64,000 nucleotides of DNA from Chromatiaceae bacterium (GTDB taxonomy: Bacteria; Pseudomonadota; Gammaproteobacteria; Chromatiales; Chromatiaceae): assembly GCA_013426805.1 (NCBI GenBank), contig JACDZG010000007.1, forward strand, positions 1 through 64,000. Direction: 5' to 3'. Positions 27,388 through 36,799 of this stretch are shown piece after piece (position 1 is the first letter of the stretch; each line of letters begins with the position of its first letter). Made by a program: the position numbers and the translations under genes. Below the pieces are notes generated by a model. The model had not been told where the DNA came from and searched no databases. It saw only the letters and a program-made list of their open reading frames with translations.

Positions 27388-29676
27388 TCACAGCGTCATC
27401 TGTTGTTTCGCCTGCTCCAACTGCGCATGGTAGAGCCTGGCATAGGTGCCCTTCCGGTCAAGCAGGGCCTTGTGCGTTCCGACCTCGCTGATCCGTCCGT
27501 GCTCCAGGACAACCAGCCGATCCGCACGGCGCAGGGTGCTCAGGCGGTGCGCAATGGCGATGGTGGTGCGGCCCTGAGTGAGGTTGTCGATCGCCCCCTG
27601 AATCTCGCGTTCAGTCTCGGTATCCACCGAAGAGGTCGCCTCGTCGAGAATCAGGATTTGCGGGTTGGTGAGCAGCGCGCGAGCGATGCTGATGCGCTGG
27701 CGTTCGCCGCCGGAGAGCGACTGGCCGCGCTCCCCCACCAGTGAATCGTAACCATCCGGCAGGCGCAGGATGAACTCGTGCGCACTGGCAGCGCGGGCGG
27801 CGGCGATGACCTCGGCGCGCGTGGCCCGCGGGCGGCCATAGGCGATGTTCTCGGCGATGGTGCCGAAAAACAGGAAGGGCTCCTGCAGGACGATGCCGAT
27901 GTTGCGCCGGTACGCCTCGACCGGGAAGGAACGGATGTCGTGACCATCCACCAGAATCCGGCCCTGGGCCACGTCGAAGAAGCGGCAGATGAGGTTGACG
28001 AGCGTGGTCTTGCCGGCGCCCGTGTGGCCCACCAACCCCACCATCTCACCGGGACTGATGGTCAGATTGAGGTCGTGCAGGACGCGCCGCGGCCCGTAGT
28101 TGAACGAGACCCCCTGGAACTCGATCGCGCCGCGTACCCGCCCCGGCAGCACCGGCTGGTTCGGCTCCGGGACACTCGGCACCCGATCCAGGATCTCGAA
28201 CACCCGATGGGTGGACGCAGCCGCCCGTTGAATGGCGCCCACCAGACGGGACAGCGCTTCCAATCGCGCATAGAAGCGCCCGATGTAGGCGACGAAGGCG
28301 GTCAGCACACCGACGGTCACGGTGTTCTGGCCGGCCTGCCAGACCCCGAAGACCCAGACCACCAGCAGACCCAGATCGGTGAGCAGGGTCACCGTCGGCC
28401 CGAAGAACGCCCAGACGGTGTTGACCCTGGTGTTGGCGGTTACCACCCCCTCGTTGGCCTGACCGAATCGTTCGATCTCGCGCTGCTCCTGAGTGAACGC
28501 CTTGACCACCCGAATGCCGGGGATGGTGTCCGCCAGCACGCTGATCATGTCCGCCCAGGCGCGGCTGCCGCGCTCGAACCCATGGCGCAGCCGGGCGCGT
28601 ACCTGCTGAACCAGCCAGGCGATGATCGGGAAGGGCGCGAGCGTGACCAATGCCAGCACGGGATCGATGGAGATCAGGATCACGGCGACCATGAGGATGC
28701 TCAGCAGGTCGTTGACCAGATCGAGCAGACTCACGGACAAAAAATTGCAGATCCGATCGGTGTCGCTGCCGATGCGCGCCATCAGATCGCCGGTGCGCTT
28801 GCCGCCGAAGAACTCCAGCGAGAGCGCTTGCAGGTGGGTGTAGGTCTGACCACGCAGGTCGGCAGCAATCCGCTCGCTGACCACGGACATGACGAAGGTC
28901 CGTCCCCACCCCAGCAGCCAGGCGAGCAGGGCCGCACCGCCGAGGCCGGCCAGATACAGGGTGGCCAGGTGGTAGTCGAGCGGGGCGCCGGTGCTTTGAT
29001 GCGGGATCAGCACCTCGTCCAGTAAGGGCATGGTGAGATAGGGCGGCACCAGGCTCGCCGCGGTGCCGCCCAGCATCAGCGCGAAACCCACGGCGATCAG
29101 GCGCGCGCGCGGACGGGCAAACCGCACCAGACGCCAGAGTGAACGGCCGGGTGGGGGCAACGGCGGCGCGGAGCAAAACACGCACTCGGTCTGCGCGGGC
29201 GGAATGACGGCGCCGCAACTCGGACAGATGGTCCCCTGATCGGCCCCCGCGTCGGCGGCGGCGCCATGGTGTCGGCCGATGGCGGCAGTACAACGCGCGG
29301 CGAACTGTTGCGCCGCGGCATGGCGAGCGGCCGTGTAGCGCCGGGAACTGATCCGTTCCCCCGTGCCCAGGACCTCGAGAATGCCGGCAGCGCCGCGCTG
29401 ACCGGCGCGCACGCGCCTCAGGTCGGCGAGCGACCAGGCATCCCAGGGCGTGCCGGGCGCGGCCGCCGGGTCCAGGGCCAACAGGCGACGATCGGTCAGG
29501 CAGACCAGGCCGGCGACATACTGGAGTCGCTGATCCAGGTCCGGCTCGAACCAACCCAGCGGACGTTCGTCCGGCGCCAGCTGGCCCGCGAGCTCGGTCG
29601 CGCGCGGGTGGCGTGGGTCGTCGGGGGTGGCCTGCGCCGAGGCGCCAGGTTCAAAGTGAGACGTTGCGTTGACCAC
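27388..29676 (-). CDS. ABC transporter (fused permease-ATPase), cyanophycin-associated
   Basis: 762 residues. About 145 N-terminal residues form a soluble PH-like domain (LVCLTDRRLLALDPA). A four-cysteine zinc ribbon follows (CPSCGAVIPPAQTECVFC). Then six transmembrane helices (about 180-470) and an ATPase domain with Walker A VGHTGAGKTTLVN, signature LSGGERQRISIARALL and Walker B ILILDEATSSVD. The type IV exporter layout matches a lipid- or peptide-exporter half-transporter that works as a dimer. Genomic partnership with cyanophycin synthetase is the only clue to substrate; a dipeptide or arginine-related substrate is a guess. Confidence 0.88.
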   Translation of the reverse strand: MVNATSHFEPGASAQATPDDPRHPRATELAGQLAPDERPLGWFEPDLDQRLQYVAGLVCLTDRRLLALDPAAAPGTPWDAWSLADLRRVRAGQRGAAGILEVLGTGERISSRRYTAARHAAAQQFAARCTAAIGRHHGAAADAGADQGTICPSCGAVIPPAQTECVFCSAPPLPPPGRSLWRLVRFARPRARLIAVGFALMLGGTAASLVPPYLTMPLLDEVLIPHQSTGAPLDYHLATLYLAGLGGAALLAWLLGWGRTFVMSVVSERIAADLRGQTYTHLQALSLEFFGGKRTGDLMARIGSDTDRICNFLSVSLLDLVNDLLSILMVAVILISIDPVLALVTLAPFPIIAWLVQQVRARLRHGFERGSRAWADMISVLADTIPGIRVVKAFTQEQREIERFGQANEGVVTANTRVNTVWAFFGPTVTLLTDLGLLVVWVFGVWQAGQNTVTVGVLTAFVAYIGRFYARLEALSRLVGAIQRAAASTHRVFEILDRVPSVPEPNQPVLPGRVRGAIEFQGVSFNYGPRRVLHDLNLTISPGEMVGLVGHTGAGKTTLVNLICRFFDVAQGRILVDGHDIRSFPVEAYRRNIGIVLQEPFLFFGTIAENIAYGRPRATRAEVIAAARAASAHEFILRLPDGYDSLVGERGQSLSGGERQRISIARALLTNPQILILDEATSSVDTETEREIQGAIDNLTQGRTTIAIAHRLSTLRRADRLVVLEHGRISEVGTHKALLDRKGTYARLYHAQLEQAKQQMTL

Positions 29677-30117
29677 GAGACTGCATACTGAAAAGGCGAG
29701 TGAAAAGACGAGTGGAGAGTCATCAACCGACCGGCTGGCGCCAATGGTCGCACTTGCATCGGGACTTGACCAGAACGCGCCGGGTTTTTCATACCCTACG
29801 TGTTCTGTTCGCGCTCTGATCGCCTGACGCTCGATCGGTTGTCGAATGCATGACGCGCGCCCGGCCCCGTGGATCTCGACATTCAGCGACGCCCGTCATA
29901 GTATCCGCATCCGTCCTCCCTACTCCCGCCCCGAGCCCGTGCACGCTCGTCGCTGTTGCGGACCATGGAGGGTTGAGCGCGGGTTTCGCGGCGGGCGCGA
30001 AATCAGCGACGTTTTTTGATGCCCTGGAACCGCAAGGCGCTGACCGATGCCCGGTCGGCGACCCGATGCGCGACCGGAAGCCCTCGCCCGTACGATCGAG
30101 TCAGTTCGGATCAAACC
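29677..30117. promoter_or_regulatory. Divergent promoter region, cyanophycin locus
   Basis: 441 bases between the ABC transporter (minus) and cphA' (plus), expected to hold promoters for both directions. A weak plus-strand candidate is TTGACC at 29766 with CATACC about 18 bases later. No regulator-binding palindrome stands out. An open frame from ATG 30016 crosses the region but its first 34 codons do not resemble cyanophycin synthetase. Confidence 0.35.
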
Positions 30118-32418
30118 GTGGAAATCCGCAGAGTGCGCGCGTTGCTCGGCCCCAACCTCTGGGCCGACGTACCGATGGCCGAGATCTGGTGCGACCTGTC
30201 CGACCATTCGCCCGACGACCTCGCGGCGGCCAGTCAGCGTCTGCGCACGCGGCTGACCGATCTGTTGCCTGGCCTGGACCTCCCCCGCCGACCATCCGCG
30301 GACCAGGGACACCTCAAGCACGAGCAATGGCTGGCGCGGGCGTTACTGGCGACCATCCTGGAACTGGCCGCCCGCATCAGCCCGCGGCCCGGTGAGCGAC
30401 CGGGATTCAGCCAGATTCGCCGGACGTCGGAGCGCGGGCTCTATCGGCTGGCCTTTCAGCTTCAGGACGGACTGCCCCCGCAGGAATGCGCCGCCGTCGC
30501 CGTCGCGCTCTGCCGGTCGGCACTGACCGATACCGTCTACGACCTCCCGTCCAGCCTGGATCGATTGCGCGCACTGGCCCAGGAAGCACGGCCGTCAGCG
30601 ACCTGCGTGGCCTTGATGACCGCGGCGAAGTCACGCGGCATTCCCGCCCGCCGGCTCGCACACAACGTACTTCAGTTAGGCTATGGGGCGCGTCAGCGGC
30701 GGCTCCAAGGCGGCACGGCCCCGCGCGACGCCGCCGCCGTGCCGCCGACGACAACCGAGCACGACCTGCTGCGAACCCTGCTCGCCTGCGTCGGCGTCAC
30801 CTGCACGGAAGAACCCGCCGCCGGTCAGCACTACCGGATACTTGTCGCCGGCCGCCGCGTCTTGGCGGCGCTCGCCTGGCAGCCGGGCCGCGACGACAAC
30901 GGCGGGGGTCCTACGGTCACCGATGTCAGTCACCTGATTCATCCGGAGGTCTGCGCCCGGGCGGTGGATTGCGCGCGCGTCCTCGGTCTTGAGCGCGCGG
31001 AGGTTCGGCTCGTCGCCGCCGACCTCACCCAGCCGCTGGCAGGCCAAGGCGGCCAGGTCAGTGAGGTGATCGCGAACCCGCCGCTGGATCGCTATCTGGA
31101 AGCGGTGCACACGCGCCCCATCGCCGAGGTCTTACTCGACACGCTCTACCGCCCTGGGGAGAACGGCCGCATTCCGATCGTCGCCGTCTCCGGCACCAAC
31201 GGCAAGACCACGGTCACCCGTCTGGTCGCCCATGGGCTGAGCGTCTCCGGACGCTTCGTCGGCATGACCTGCACCGACGGCATCTATCTTGCTAATCGGC
31301 GCATCGACACGGACGACTGCAGCGGCCCCCAGAGCGCCCGGCTCGTGCTCCTGAACCCCGAGGTGGATGCGGCGGTGCTGGAGACCGCGCGCGGCGGCAT
31401 CCTGCGCGAGGGCCTGGGTTTCGACGCCTGTGACGTGGCCGTGGTCACCAACATCGGTGAAGGCGATCACCTGGGACTCAGCTCGATCGACACGGTCGAG
31501 GATTTGGCCGAGGTCAAGCAGACGGTGGTGCGCGGCGTCGCCCCCTGGGGCACGGCCGTGCTCAACGCGGCTGATCCGCTGGTGGTCCGCATGGCGGATC
31601 ACTGCAAAGGCAAGATCCTGTTCTTCGCCCGCGACGGCGCACATCCCGTGCTCCTGCACCACCGCCGTCATGGCGGGCGGGTTGCCTGCATCCAGGGATC
31701 GGATCTGGTCCTGGCCGAGGGCGAGGCGGAGCGACTGGTGCTCCCGCTCGACCGCATCCCCCTGACCCACAGCGGCCGTATCGGATTCCAGGTGGAGAAT
31801 GCGCTGTCCGGCGCCGCCGCCCTGTGGGCGCTGGGACTGCCCATCGAAGCACTCTGTGCGGCACTGGAGACCTTCGGTACCGATCTGGACAAGAGTCCGG
31901 GGCGTTTCAATGTGCTGACCATCAACGGCGCCACCGCGGTGTTCGACTACGGTCACAACCCCTCGGCGCTGCTGGCGATGATCGATGCCCTGAAAGTCTT
32001 CCCCCACCGCCGGCGCATCGCCGTTTATTCCGCGGCGGGCGATCGGCGCGACGCCGATCTGATCCGGCAAGGCCAACTTCTCGGCCAGGCCTTCGACCGG
32101 GTCATCCTCTACGAAGACCAGTATGTCCGTGGACGTCTGCCGGGTGAAATCATGTCGCTGTTTCGCAAGGGGCTGGCGGCCGGCGACCGGGTCCGGGAAG
32201 TCGACACCATCCACGGCTGGCAGGACGCGGTCGAAACGGCACTCTGGCTTGCCCAACCCGGCGATCTGTTGCTGGTGCAGGCCGACTCGATCGATGAAAC
32301 CGTCGCCTATGTCCGCACCCGTCTGGCCGAAGACCTGGGCCGCCGCGACCCCGGGTTGAATCGGCAAGGATTGGCCGGTGCAGTTGGCACGGAGAAGTGG
32401 TTAGTGGATAGTGGATAG
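30118..32418 (+). CDS. CphA-like protein with active Mur ligase, vestigial ATP-grasp
   Basis: 766 residues from GTG 30118, chosen because VEIRRVRALLGPN aligns with the start of the paralog at 32580. N domain (1-215) is present. The ATP-grasp domain is cut to roughly 130 residues: the paralog's VVKPRYGNHGRGV and EVNAGPGLRMH motifs are absent or replaced (IANPPLDRYLEA). The Mur-ligase-like domain is complete: P-loop SGTNGKTTVTRL (about residue 360), ETARGGILREG, VVTNIGEGDHLG, EVKQTVV and FDYGHNPSAL in the third subdomain. In CphA the ATP-grasp domain adds aspartate to the chain and the Mur domain adds arginine, so this subunit should only add arginine. The last residues, EKWLVDSG, come from a repeat. 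Confidence 0.87.
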   Translation: MEIRRVRALLGPNLWADVPMAEIWCDLSDHSPDDLAAASQRLRTRLTDLLPGLDLPRRPSADQGHLKHEQWLARALLATILELAARISPRPGERPGFSQIRRTSERGLYRLAFQLQDGLPPQECAAVAVALCRSALTDTVYDLPSSLDRLRALAQEARPSATCVALMTAAKSRGIPARRLAHNVLQLGYGARQRRLQGGTAPRDAAAVPPTTTEHDLLRTLLACVGVTCTEEPAAGQHYRILVAGRRVLAALAWQPGRDDNGGGPTVTDVSHLIHPEVCARAVDCARVLGLERAEVRLVAADLTQPLAGQGGQVSEVIANPPLDRYLEAVHTRPIAEVLLDTLYRPGENGRIPIVAVSGTNGKTTVTRLVAHGLSVSGRFVGMTCTDGIYLANRRIDTDDCSGPQSARLVLLNPEVDAAVLETARGGILREGLGFDACDVAVVTNIGEGDHLGLSSIDTVEDLAEVKQTVVRGVAPWGTAVLNAADPLVVRMADHCKGKILFFARDGAHPVLLHHRRHGGRVACIQGSDLVLAEGEAERLVLPLDRIPLTHSGRIGFQVENALSGAAALWALGLPIEALCAALETFGTDLDKSPGRFNVLTINGATAVFDYGHNPSALLAMIDALKVFPHRRRIAVYSAAGDRRDADLIRQGQLLGQAFDRVILYEDQYVRGRLPGEIMSLFRKGLAAGDRVREVDTIHGWQDAVETALWLAQPGDLLLVQADSIDETVAYVRTRLAEDLGRRDPGLNRQGLAGAVGTEKWLVDSG

Positions 32419-32572
32419 TGGATAGTGGATAGTGGATAGATGATTCGGTGGATGATTCATCCATGATCCAGACAATAACCAAAACCCGGCCGCGACGACG
32501 ACCGCCCCTGCCCTGAATGAACTCACCTCCCCCCGCTATCCACTATCCACTATCCACTATCCACTAACCACT
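32396..32572. repeat. 37-bp inverted arms built of 7-bp units
   Basis: Left arm 32396-32432 and right arm 32536-32572 are perfect complements of 37 bases. Each is an array of a heptamer, AGTGGAT (five copies at 32403-32437) and ATCCACT (four copies at 32538-32565). About 103 bases separate them. The left arm overlaps the stop codon of the first cph gene, and the right arm ends 7 bases before the start of the second, covering the space where its ribosome site should be. Confidence 0.9.
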
Positions 32573-32579
32573 AACCCAA

Positions 32580-34757
32580 ATGCTTGAAATCCGCCGCCTC
32601 TGGGTCCTGCGTGGACCGAACATCTGGGCTCATTTCCCGGTCATCGAGCTGGAACTGGACCTGGGTGAGATCAAGGACACCTCATCCGAGGAAATTCCCG
32701 GATTCAACGACCGCATCAAGGCCTGGCTGCCGGCGATGATCGAACACCGATGCAGCGTGGGCGAGCGTGGTGGCTTCTTCCAGCGACTGGACCGGGGCAC
32801 CTACATGGCCCACTGCCTGGAACATGTGACACTGGAACTCCAGACGCTGGCCGGCACCCCGGTGGGTTTCGGCCGGGCGCGCGAGACGCAGGAAGACGGG
32901 GTCTATAAGGTCGCCATCCGGTATGAGGAGGAAGCGCTTGGTTGCGCCGCTGTCGCGAGCGCCCGCGACCTGCTGCTCGCCGCCATCCACGATCGGCCGT
33001 TCCCCGTCACTGAGACCTGCGAACGGCTGCGCAACCTGTGCCGGGAGGTCCGCCTGGGGCCGAGCACCGCCGCCATCGCGGCGGCCGCCCGCGCACGCGG
33101 CATCCCGGTGCGTCGGCTCAGCACCGAGAATTTGCTGCAACTCGGCTGGGGCGCCCGGCAGCGGCGCGTCTGGACGGCCGAGACCGACCGCACCAGCGCC
33201 ATCGCCGAGTCGATTGCCCAGGATAAGGATCTGACGCGGATGCTGTTGGACTGCGCCGGGATACCGGTCCCGACCGGCCGCACGGTGACGGACGCCGACG
33301 CCGCCTGGGCCTTCGCCGAGGAACTGGGCGCACCCGTCGTGGTCAAGCCCCGTTACGGCAACCACGGCCGCGGTGTGACCGCCAATCTGAGTACACGTGA
33401 GCAGGTCGAGCAGGCCTTCGCCGCCGCCCGCGAAGAAGGCTCCACCATTCTGTGCGAACGCTTCATCCCCGGCGCCGACCACCGCCTGCTGGTGATCGGC
33501 GAGCGTCTGGTGGCGGCCGCCCGCCGCGAGCCGGCGCAGGTAACCGGCGACGGCCGCTCCAGCATTCGGACACTGGTCGAGGCGATCAACCGGGACCCGC
33601 GCCGCGGCGCCGGTCATGCGACCATGCTCAGTCTCATCGAATTGGACGGGATTGCGTTGACCATGTTGGCCGAGCAGGGCCTGACACCCGACTCGGTGCC
33701 GGCCGCCGGGCGGTGCATCCTGCTGCGCCGCAACGCCAATCTGAGCACCGGCGGGACCGCGATCGATGTCACCGATCAGGTCCACCCGGAGGTCGCCGCC
33801 CGCGCCGTGGAAGCCGCCCAGGTGGTCGGACTCGACATCGCCGGGATCGACTGCCTGGCCGAAGACATCGGCCGCCCCCTGGAGGAACAGGGCGGCGCCG
33901 TCATCGAGGTCAACGCCGGACCGGGGCTGCGCATGCACCTGGAGCCCTCGGTCGGGTCACCGCGCCCGGTTGGCGAGGCCATCCTCGACGCGCTGTTCCC
34001 GCCCCGTGCAGACGGCCGTATCCCCGTGGTCGCCGTCACCGGCGTTCAGGGTAAGACCACCACCACCCGACTCATTGCCCACCTCCTGCAGGGCACCGGC
34101 GTCCTGGTGGCAACGGCCGCCGCCGACGGCCTGCGCATCGGCACGCGCTGCATCGACCCCCGCGACGCCACCGGGCCGCGCAGCGCCCGGGCCGCACTCC
34201 AGCATCCGCGCGTCCAAGCGGCGGTGCTGGCGACCGCGCGTACCGGCATCCTGCAGGAGGGCTTGGGCTTTGACCGCTGCCAGGTCGGCGTGGTGACCAC
34301 GATCGGTACGGACGCGCCCTTGGGACCGCGCGGCATCGCGACGCCGGATGACCTGGTCCGGGTCAAACGCTGCGTGGTGGAAGCGGTTTTGCCCACGGGC
34401 AGCGCCGTACTCAATGCCGAAGATCCCCTGGTCGCTGAGATGGCCGAACGTTGCCGGGGAGCGGTCCTGTGGTTTGCCCGCGATCCGGCACATCCGCTGA
34501 TCGCTGCCCAGCGCGCGGCCGGCGGTCGGGCGGTGGTGGAACGCAACGGGATGATCCGGTTGCTCGACGGCGCGGCGGAAACGCCGCTGGTGGAGCTGAC
34601 CCTGGTTCCCATGACCGGGGACGGATGCGACGATCGCCAGGTGCGAAACCTGCTGGCCGCCACCGCGGCGGCCTGGGCGCTTGGATTGTCGGCCGATCAG
34701 ATCGGTGCCGGCCTGACCAGCTTTCGACTGCCTCCAGAGCGTTGTGATAACACATGA
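32580..34757 (+). CDS. cphA: Cyanophycin synthetase with intact ATP-grasp, degenerate truncated Mur domain
   Basis: 725 residues; usual CphA is about 870-900. N domain begins MLEIRRLWVLRGPNIWAHFP. ATP-grasp is intact: VVKPRYGNHGRGVTANL (about residue 253), ILCERFIPGADHRLLV, and EVNAGPGLRMHLEP. In the Mur domain GVQGKTTTTRL keeps the P-loop, but the glutamate of ETARGG is alanine (ATARTG), TNIGEGDHLG reads TTIGTDAPLG, and the protein stops at the border of the third subdomain (LPPERC). It should still add aspartate but not arginine. No ribosome site is evident, because the start is preceded by the right arm of an inverted repeat. Confidence 0.9.
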   Translation: MLEIRRLWVLRGPNIWAHFPVIELELDLGEIKDTSSEEIPGFNDRIKAWLPAMIEHRCSVGERGGFFQRLDRGTYMAHCLEHVTLELQTLAGTPVGFGRARETQEDGVYKVAIRYEEEALGCAAVASARDLLLAAIHDRPFPVTETCERLRNLCREVRLGPSTAAIAAAARARGIPVRRLSTENLLQLGWGARQRRVWTAETDRTSAIAESIAQDKDLTRMLLDCAGIPVPTGRTVTDADAAWAFAEELGAPVVVKPRYGNHGRGVTANLSTREQVEQAFAAAREEGSTILCERFIPGADHRLLVIGERLVAAARREPAQVTGDGRSSIRTLVEAINRDPRRGAGHATMLSLIELDGIALTMLAEQGLTPDSVPAAGRCILLRRNANLSTGGTAIDVTDQVHPEVAARAVEAAQVVGLDIAGIDCLAEDIGRPLEEQGGAVIEVNAGPGLRMHLEPSVGSPRPVGEAILDALFPPRADGRIPVVAVTGVQGKTTTTRLIAHLLQGTGVLVATAAADGLRIGTRCIDPRDATGPRSARAALQHPRVQAAVLATARTGILQEGLGFDRCQVGVVTTIGTDAPLGPRGIATPDDLVRVKRCVVEAVLPTGSAVLNAEDPLVAEMAERCRGAVLWFARDPAHPLIAAQRAAGGRAVVERNGMIRLLDGAAETPLVELTLVPMTGDGCDDRQVRNLLAATAAAWALGLSADQIGAGLTSFRLPPERCDNT

Positions 34758-34770
34758 TCGCTTTTTCAGT

Positions 34771-35433
34771 TCAACCGCCCTGGCCCACGGCGCCGGCACG
34801 CGCCTTGGCGATCAACCCGTCGGCGATGCCGAACAAGTCCTCATACCCCTTCGCCGCCGTGCCCATCACCACATAGCGCCCGCCGACGACGATCATCGGC
34901 ACCGCATCGACCTTGTAGCGTTCGGCCAGCGCATTGGCGCGGATGAACCGCGTCTCAGTCGTGAAGCCCGAGAAGGCGGCCTTGAATTGCTCCGCATCCA
35001 TACCCTGATCGGCAACCCAGTCGACGATCGCCTGCTCGGTGAACAGGTTGCGGCGCTCCTTGCTGATCGCATCGAACACTGCCTGATCCAGGCGCGCCAG
35101 ATCTCCGGTCTGGTCCAGCGCAAAATACAGCCGTGAGACGTTCGCCCAGGCCGCGCGGCCGAAGGTCACGGGGACCCGCTCGAACGTCACGTCGGGCGGC
35201 AAGCCCGCCGCCCAAGTCTTGATCAGCGGATTGAGCTGGCTGCAATGCGGACAGCCGTAGGAGAAAAACTCCAGCACCTCGATCCGGCCGGGGTCCTTGA
35301 CCGGTTGCGGCGGCATCAGCGCACGCCAGTCACGGCCTTCGATGAGCTCGGCAGCGCGCGCCGGGAGGATCAGGGCAGCACCGAGCACACCAAGCAGGAT
35401 GCGCTGAAAGCGGCGGCGGGTGATGGGCATCAT
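34771..35433 (-). CDS. dsbA: Thiol:disulfide interchange protein DsbA
   Basis: 220 residues (ATG 35433 or 35430). An N-terminal signal peptide (RILLGVLGAALILPARA) exports it to the periplasm. Active site CPHC sits in EFFSYGCPHCSQLNP (about residue 60), with the cis-proline loop VDAVPMIVVGGRYV. It puts disulfides into exported proteins. It follows dsbB on the same strand with 31 bases between, and the pair would form a self-contained oxidation system. Its 3' end faces that of cphA. Confidence 0.95.
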   Translation of the reverse strand: MMPITRRRFQRILLGVLGAALILPARAAELIEGRDWRALMPPQPVKDPGRIEVLEFFSYGCPHCSQLNPLIKTWAAGLPPDVTFERVPVTFGRAAWANVSRLYFALDQTGDLARLDQAVFDAISKERRNLFTEQAIVDWVADQGMDAEQFKAAFSGFTTETRFIRANALAERYKVDAVPMIVVGGRYVVMGTAAKGYEDLFGIADGLIAKARAGAVGQGG

Positions 35434-35464
35434 CAGTCTCCTGGAGTTCGATCGTCGATTGAAA

Positions 35465-35980
35465 TCATGGCACCGGCACCGCTGCCGGACGGGCGCCGCG
35501 GCGCAGCGCCCACCAGGCCGCGGCCAGGGTCAGCAAAAAGCACAGCAGCGCCCAGTTGGCGAGCGACAGCGCCAGAATCAGCAGTTCCTTTTCCTCGCAG
35601 AACCCGGTCGCGAGGAACAGCGCCGGGACTTGCTGGCCAAGCCATTCCACCAGCCGTTCGATCAGCCCCGGCTGGCCGCCGACGCAGGAGATCGCATCCG
35701 GCGGCTGTTCCTGCAGCCAGCTCTGGTAGGCCGCGCTCGCGGCGCCGGCCGCCGCCGCGAGGGCGATCAGTCCCCCCGCGAGGCGCTGGACCAGGCCGTG
35801 GGTCAGTGCGGCCAGGAGTCCCAACCCGGCGACCAGCATGAAGAGCAGCCGCTGGAAGATACACAGGTGACAGGGGTCGAGGGCCAGCCAGGCGGTCAAG
35901 ACCAGGCTCGCCAGCACCACCGCCGCGGCGACGGCGGCCGTTGCGAGCCAGACGGCGCGGGGCGTGACGGTCGTTCTCAT
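35465..35980 (-). CDS. dsbB: Disulfide bond formation protein DsbB
   Basis: 171 residues, four transmembrane helices. Quinone-linked cysteines in PCHLCIFQR, and the periplasmic loop pair in ISCVGG and FCEEK. It reoxidises DsbA and passes electrons to quinone. First gene of the dsbB-dsbA pair. Confidence 0.93.
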   Translation of the reverse strand: MRTTVTPRAVWLATAAVAAAVVLASLVLTAWLALDPCHLCIFQRLLFMLVAGLGLLAALTHGLVQRLAGGLIALAAAAGAASAAYQSWLQEQPPDAISCVGGQPGLIERLVEWLGQQVPALFLATGFCEEKELLILALSLANWALLCFLLTLAAAWWALRRGARPAAVPVP

Positions 35981-35998
35981 GCAGGCTCCGATGCGGAC

Positions 35999-36544
35999 TC
36001 AGTCGCCGAGGATGTAGGCCAAGTCCAGTTCGATGTCATCGAACGGCGGGATGCGCGCCTGGACCGGCTCGGCGAGCGTGGCGATGATCCGGTAATGTTC
36101 GCCGTCGAGTTGGTAGGCGATCAGGGTGCGGTCCTCGGGCCAGATCAGCCAATAAAAGGGCACACGGTGACGCTGCAGCAGCAGAAACAGCGTGAATGTG
36201 TCCTTGCGCTCGTGACCGGGCGAGACGATCTCGCACACCCAATCCGGCGTCAGATCAATGACGCCTTGCGGGCGTTGCGGCATCCGCTCCTTGCGCCAAC
36301 CGGCCAGATCGTGACATGGGCACTGATGCAAGTCGTAAGCGACGCTCACCTCGGTGATGATCCACCAGCCGCCGGGGCCGGACTTGCGGTCCAGCGGACC
36401 CAACTCGACTCCCGCACGGTGCTGCACGACCCCGTGCTCGGCGCGCGCCATAGGCCGACGAACGATCTCACCGTTGATCAGTTCAACCCGCTCCTCAGGG
36501 CTGACCAACAGGTCCGCAATGGTGTTGAGTTTGTGCGCTTCCAT
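35999..36544 (-). CDS. Uma2-family PD-(D/E)XK nuclease-like protein
   Basis: 181 residues from ATG 36544 (ggagg 8 bases upstream); TTG 36565 is possible. Uma2 core: ERVELINGEIVRRPMA, SVAYDL, DLTPDWVCEIVSPGHERKD (the D...ExxSP..K nuclease-like signature) and DIELDLAYILG at the end. Function of the family is unknown. It directly precedes dsbB, with 18 bases between, but is unlikely to be functionally linked. Confidence 0.88.
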   Translation of the reverse strand: MEAHKLNTIADLLVSPEERVELINGEIVRRPMARAEHGVVQHRAGVELGPLDRKSGPGGWWIITEVSVAYDLHQCPCHDLAGWRKERMPQRPQGVIDLTPDWVCEIVSPGHERKDTFTLFLLLQRHRVPFYWLIWPEDRTLIAYQLDGEHYRIIATLAEPVQARIPPFDDIELDLAYILGD

Positions 36545-36799
36545 CCGCTGCATCCTCCGGGTCAATGGGCGAATACCGCCATGCTAGGTCGCCGCGGTCG
36601 GGTTGTCGAGCCGACCGCGGGGCCTTGATTATACCCGTCGTTGTTGACTTTTCGTTTCTCGCTTTTCGTAACCCAATGTTTGATGGTTCTTCACTGAAAA
36701 CGAAAAACCGAAAACTCAAGACCGTTCCGGATATCACGTGCTGGTTGACTCCGCCGACCGCCTCAGGCAGGGTCGCGGCTTTGCCGTCCCGCCGACTCC

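Noticed and set aside
30016-30117. Upstream ATG start for the first cph gene
   Set aside because: The added 34 residues resemble nothing, whereas GTG 30118 aligns with the paralog's first residues.
32403-32565. Short repeat arrays considered as a CRISPR
   Set aside because: Units are 7 bp with no spacers, arranged as inverted tandem arrays.
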